DNA of 24,420 nucleotides, taken from positions 1 through 24,420 of the forward strand of contig CALWNS010000257.1 of NCBI GenBank assembly GCA_944382805.1. Direction: 5' to 3'. The position numbers and the translations under genes were made by a program. The stretch's first letter is position 1; the number at the start of each line of letters is the position of its first letter. The notes under the pieces were generated by a model. The model made no database searches and was not told where the DNA came from. It saw nothing but the letters and a program-made list of their open reading frames with translations. This document shows, piece by piece, positions 22,649 to 24,420 of this stretch. Origin of the DNA: an uncultured Gemmiger sp. (GTDB taxonomy: Bacteria > Bacillota > Clostridia > Oscillospirales > Ruminococcaceae).

Positions 22649-23578
22649 TTACGCCAGGCCGAACGCCGCCAGCAGCGCGCCCAGGCCGAACAGCCCGAAC
22701 GAGGAGGTCAGTATCCACAGCAGCCACAGCGGGATCAGGCCGACAAGGATGAATATATAATCAAGCAGCTGCGGCGCCAGGCAGCAGCGCCCGCTGCGCC
22801 GGCTGCGGTACACGGTGTACGGCTCGCCGGGCCTGGCTTTTATGCGGTAGCTTGCTCCGGCACGGAAAGTCTCGGTGCCCGTTTCGCCGCGCAGCGCAAA
22901 CAGCGGGTACAATGTGGTCGAATCATCGGTGTATTCGGTCAGGACGCCAAGATACTCGGCGTCCACCGCCTCCAGCATCCCCAGCGCGTACAGCGCCAAC
23001 CATGCCAGCGGCCACAGGTATTGGCGCAGCGCGATCGGCATCACGCAGACCAGCAGCGCTGCGAACAGGGCCAGCGAGACCGCGCCGCCCACCGCCATCA
23101 CAAAGGAACCGGCCGGCGTGGGGGCATCGACCGTGTGCTCAGACAGCTGAGCAAGGAACTCGCGTCCGTTCACCAGCAGCACCAGGCCGACCGCCGCAAA
23201 AGCCGCGCCCAAAAACGCTTGCAGCAGCCACCAGGGGCGCAGCTCTTGGGCCGGTTTTACCTTGCCGTCCGCCCGGACGGCGATGCGCACCCGCTGGCCG
23301 GGGGTGCTGGGGCCGGCCAGCGCCGCTGCGTAGCGGCAGGCCGCGGTCTGCGTCCGGCCGCCCTCCAGGTATTCCAGCGTGGCCAGCACGCCGGACTTGG
23401 CGGCGGCAAACCGGCCCTTGACATTTTCCGGTGCAAGGTCGAACCGCAGGCTGCGCACGGTGGCCGTGAACCGGCGGGCCGCCAGCCACGGCCAAGCGCG
23501 CCGCAGCCCCCGCACGGCCAAATAAATGAACAGCGCGCCCAGCGCCAGGCAGATCAAAGCGGCGATCCAGCGGCCCAT
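22649..23578 (-). CDS. Membrane protein with two DUF3592-like halves
   Basis: This 309-residue protein starts at the ATG at 23578; AGGAGG is 6 nt upstream, while the ATG at 23584 touches the site directly and is rejected. TM helices lie at about 4-24, 117-137, 159-182, 187-203 and 271-308 (two). Between them are two soluble beta-rich parts (about 36-112 and 205-265). Each has a GVL-x-EY-type opening, a receptor-like middle and a PGxxxxVxxxxxxxG-like end, reminiscent of DUF3592. The second half is the better match (RPGEPYTVYRSRRSG). Function is unknown. Confidence 0.6.
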   Translation of the reverse strand: MGRWIAALICLALGALFIYLAVRGLRRAWPWLAARRFTATVRSLRFDLAPENVKGRFAAAKSGVLATLEYLEGGRTQTAACRYAAALAGPSTPGQRVRIAVRADGKVKPAQELRPWWLLQAFLGAAFAAVGLVLLVNGREFLAQLSEHTVDAPTPAGSFVMAVGGAVSLALFAALLVCVMPIALRQYLWPLAWLALYALGMLEAVDAEYLGVLTEYTDDSTTLYPLFALRGETGTETFRAGASYRIKARPGEPYTVYRSRRSGRCCLAPQLLDYIFILVGLIPLWLLWILTSSFGLFGLGALLAAFGLA

Positions 23579-23623
23579 GGTCATCCTCCTGTGTGGTTGA
23601 GATGTGGGGCATCCCCCGCCTTT

Positions 23624-23652
23624 ATTGTAACGCCCCGCCGCCCGCCCGGCCA
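23624..23652 (-). promoter_or_regulatory. Possible promoter of the DUF3592-like gene
   Basis: TACAAT (23629-23624) on the minus strand is a good -10, about 45 nt upstream of the ATG, but the -35 position (TGGCCG) is poor. Confidence 0.35.
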
Positions 23653-23686
23653 CCATCCGCCCGGAAAATCGCCGTAAAAAATACGT

Positions 23687-23713
23687 AAAACCCCGGCGCT
23701 TTCGGCGCCGGGG
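23687..23713 (-). terminator. Intrinsic terminator of the GH79 gene
   Basis: A perfect 9-bp GC stem (23691-23699 with 23705-23713) with a 5-nt loop is followed on the minus strand by TTTTACGTATTTTTT (23690 downward). It lies 20 nt after the stop codon. Confidence 0.88.
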
Positions 23714-23733
23714 TCAGGTTTAAGTATGGCAGC

Positions 23734-24420
23734 TTACACGACCAGGAATACCATGGTGGCCGGGTCAACGGTCAGCGTGCCGGCGGGCTGGGCCGCGCCG
23801 GACAAATCGGGCAGTTCGCTTTCGCCCGCAAGTTTCAGCTCGCGGCCGTTCAGCTTCATGACCGGGGCGCGCAGGCTGTCCGCCGAAAGCGTGTAGCGCA
23901 CGGCGTCGGTCGGCAGCTCTACGGTGGTGGCTTCGGTCGTGGAGTTGTTGATGATCAGGTAGACCTTGCCCTCCTTGCCGTCCCGGCGGCTGTGGACGAA
24001 CACGCGCGCGCCTTCGCGCAGCGGTTCGCCGCTGTCGTACACGGTGGTGCCCATCAGGCGGTTCCACAAAAGCACCGCAAAGTAGTTGGGCCGCGGGTCA
24101 AACACTTCGCGCGCCAGGAACGCATAGTCCGAAGCCGCCAACGTATTGTGGAAGATCACGCCGTCGGTCAGGGTGGCGAACTCGCCCAGCTCGTTCAGCG
24201 TGCGGAACACATCCAGGTAGGTCGAAGCCCAGGTATCGCCGCCGCCGCCGGCGTCGCCGGATTCGGTCACCCACATCTGGCCGCCGGGGCAGTATTTGTC
24301 GCGCAGCGGGAGGTTGGCGCGGCAGCTCTTGCCGGCCACGGCCAGGTATTCTTCGGTCGTGGCCTGGTCCGCCTGCCAGTGGGAGGCCGGCATGATGGAG
24401 GCCAGCCGCTCCGAAATGCC
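23734..24420 (-). CDS. GH79-type glycoside hydrolase, C-terminal part (5' end outside window)
   Basis: The frame is open to the window edge, giving about 228 visible residues. Segment WVTESGDAGGGGDTWASTY with FRTLNELGEFA aligns by eye with the heparanase-type nucleophile region (WLGETSSAYGGG, LDKLG), so the Glu of TES is the likely nucleophile (codon 24264-24262). FDPRPNYFAVLLWNRLMGTTV matches the DPxPDYxxSLLxxxLxG helix. The C-terminal beta-sandwich has MKLNGRELKLAGESELPDL, as in heparanase. This places it in GH79, a family of beta-glucuronidases and heparanases, acting on glucuronides or glucuronic acid-containing glycans. The N-terminal TIM-barrel part and any signal peptide are not visible. 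Confidence 0.8.
   Translation of the reverse strand, partial: GISERLASIMPASHWQADQATTEEYLAVAGKSCRANLPLRDKYCPGGQMWVTESGDAGGGGDTWASTYLDVFRTLNELGEFATLTDGVIFHNTLAASDYAFLAREVFDPRPNYFAVLLWNRLMGTTVYDSGEPLREGARVFVHSRRDGKEGKVYLIINNSTTEATTVELPTDAVRYTLSADSLRAPVMKLNGRELKLAGESELPDLSGAAQPAGTLTVDPATMVFLVV

Overview
The window is GC-rich, densely coding DNA with small intergenic gaps and sigma-A-type promoters (TTGNNN / 17 bp / TACAAT or TATAAT). Strong AGGAGG ribosome binding sites, LiaI-like and zinc-dependent phospholipase C-like membrane or surface genes, and a ferredoxin-linked Ech hydrogenase together suggest an anaerobic Firmicute. A high-GC member of the class Clostridia (Oscillospirales/Ruminococcaceae-like gut lineage) is the best guess. 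The taxonomic call is inference, because no rRNA or tRNA gene is present. No mobile element, CRISPR array or RNA gene was recognised, and no gene-free stretch exceeds about 240 bases.

Left part (1-9255). A 5'-truncated acidic, tail-anchored protein converges on a minus-strand set: a UMF1/Atg22-type MFS transporter, a zinc-dependent phospholipase C-like protein and a cyclophilin. Further right, still on the minus strand, are two signalling modules read one after the other. The first is an OmpR-type response regulator, its histidine kinase and a membrane-anchored helical protein. The second is an ECF sigma factor, a zinc-binding (ZAS) anti-sigma factor, a small polytopic membrane protein and a LiaI/LiaF-like protein with a large extracytoplasmic domain. 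Both look like envelope-sensing systems.

Centre (9400-21140). This is a complete energy-converting [NiFe]-hydrogenase island on the plus strand. echABCDEF encodes an antiporter-like subunit, an NuoH-like subunit, NuoB- and NuoC-like subunits, the NiFe large subunit and a ferredoxin. hypABFCDE encodes the NiFe(CN)2CO cofactor maturation machinery. The two operons are separated by a bidirectional terminator, one minus-strand DUF4830-type membrane-anchored gene and the hyp promoter. The Ech complex should oxidise reduced ferredoxin, evolve H2 and move ions across the membrane. No formate dehydrogenase, CO dehydrogenase or hydrogenase-maturation endopeptidase gene is present. The large subunit already ends at the DPCxxC motif, so no C-terminal cleavage should be needed.

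Right part (21140-24420). On the minus strand lie an NSS-family sodium-dependent symporter, a membrane protein with two DUF3592-like halves, and the 3' part of a GH79 (heparanase/beta-glucuronidase-type) glycoside hydrolase that runs off the window end.

The most unusual point is EchF. It is an internally duplicated four-cluster ferredoxin in which one of the four [4Fe-4S] motifs has a rearranged cysteine pattern. Also worth checking are the regulatory DNA around the island (nested inverted repeats on the ech promoter, tandem 8-mers before the divergent response regulator, an 11-bp direct repeat at exactly 20-bp spacing before hypA) and the uncharacterised DUF4830 gene between ech and hyp.
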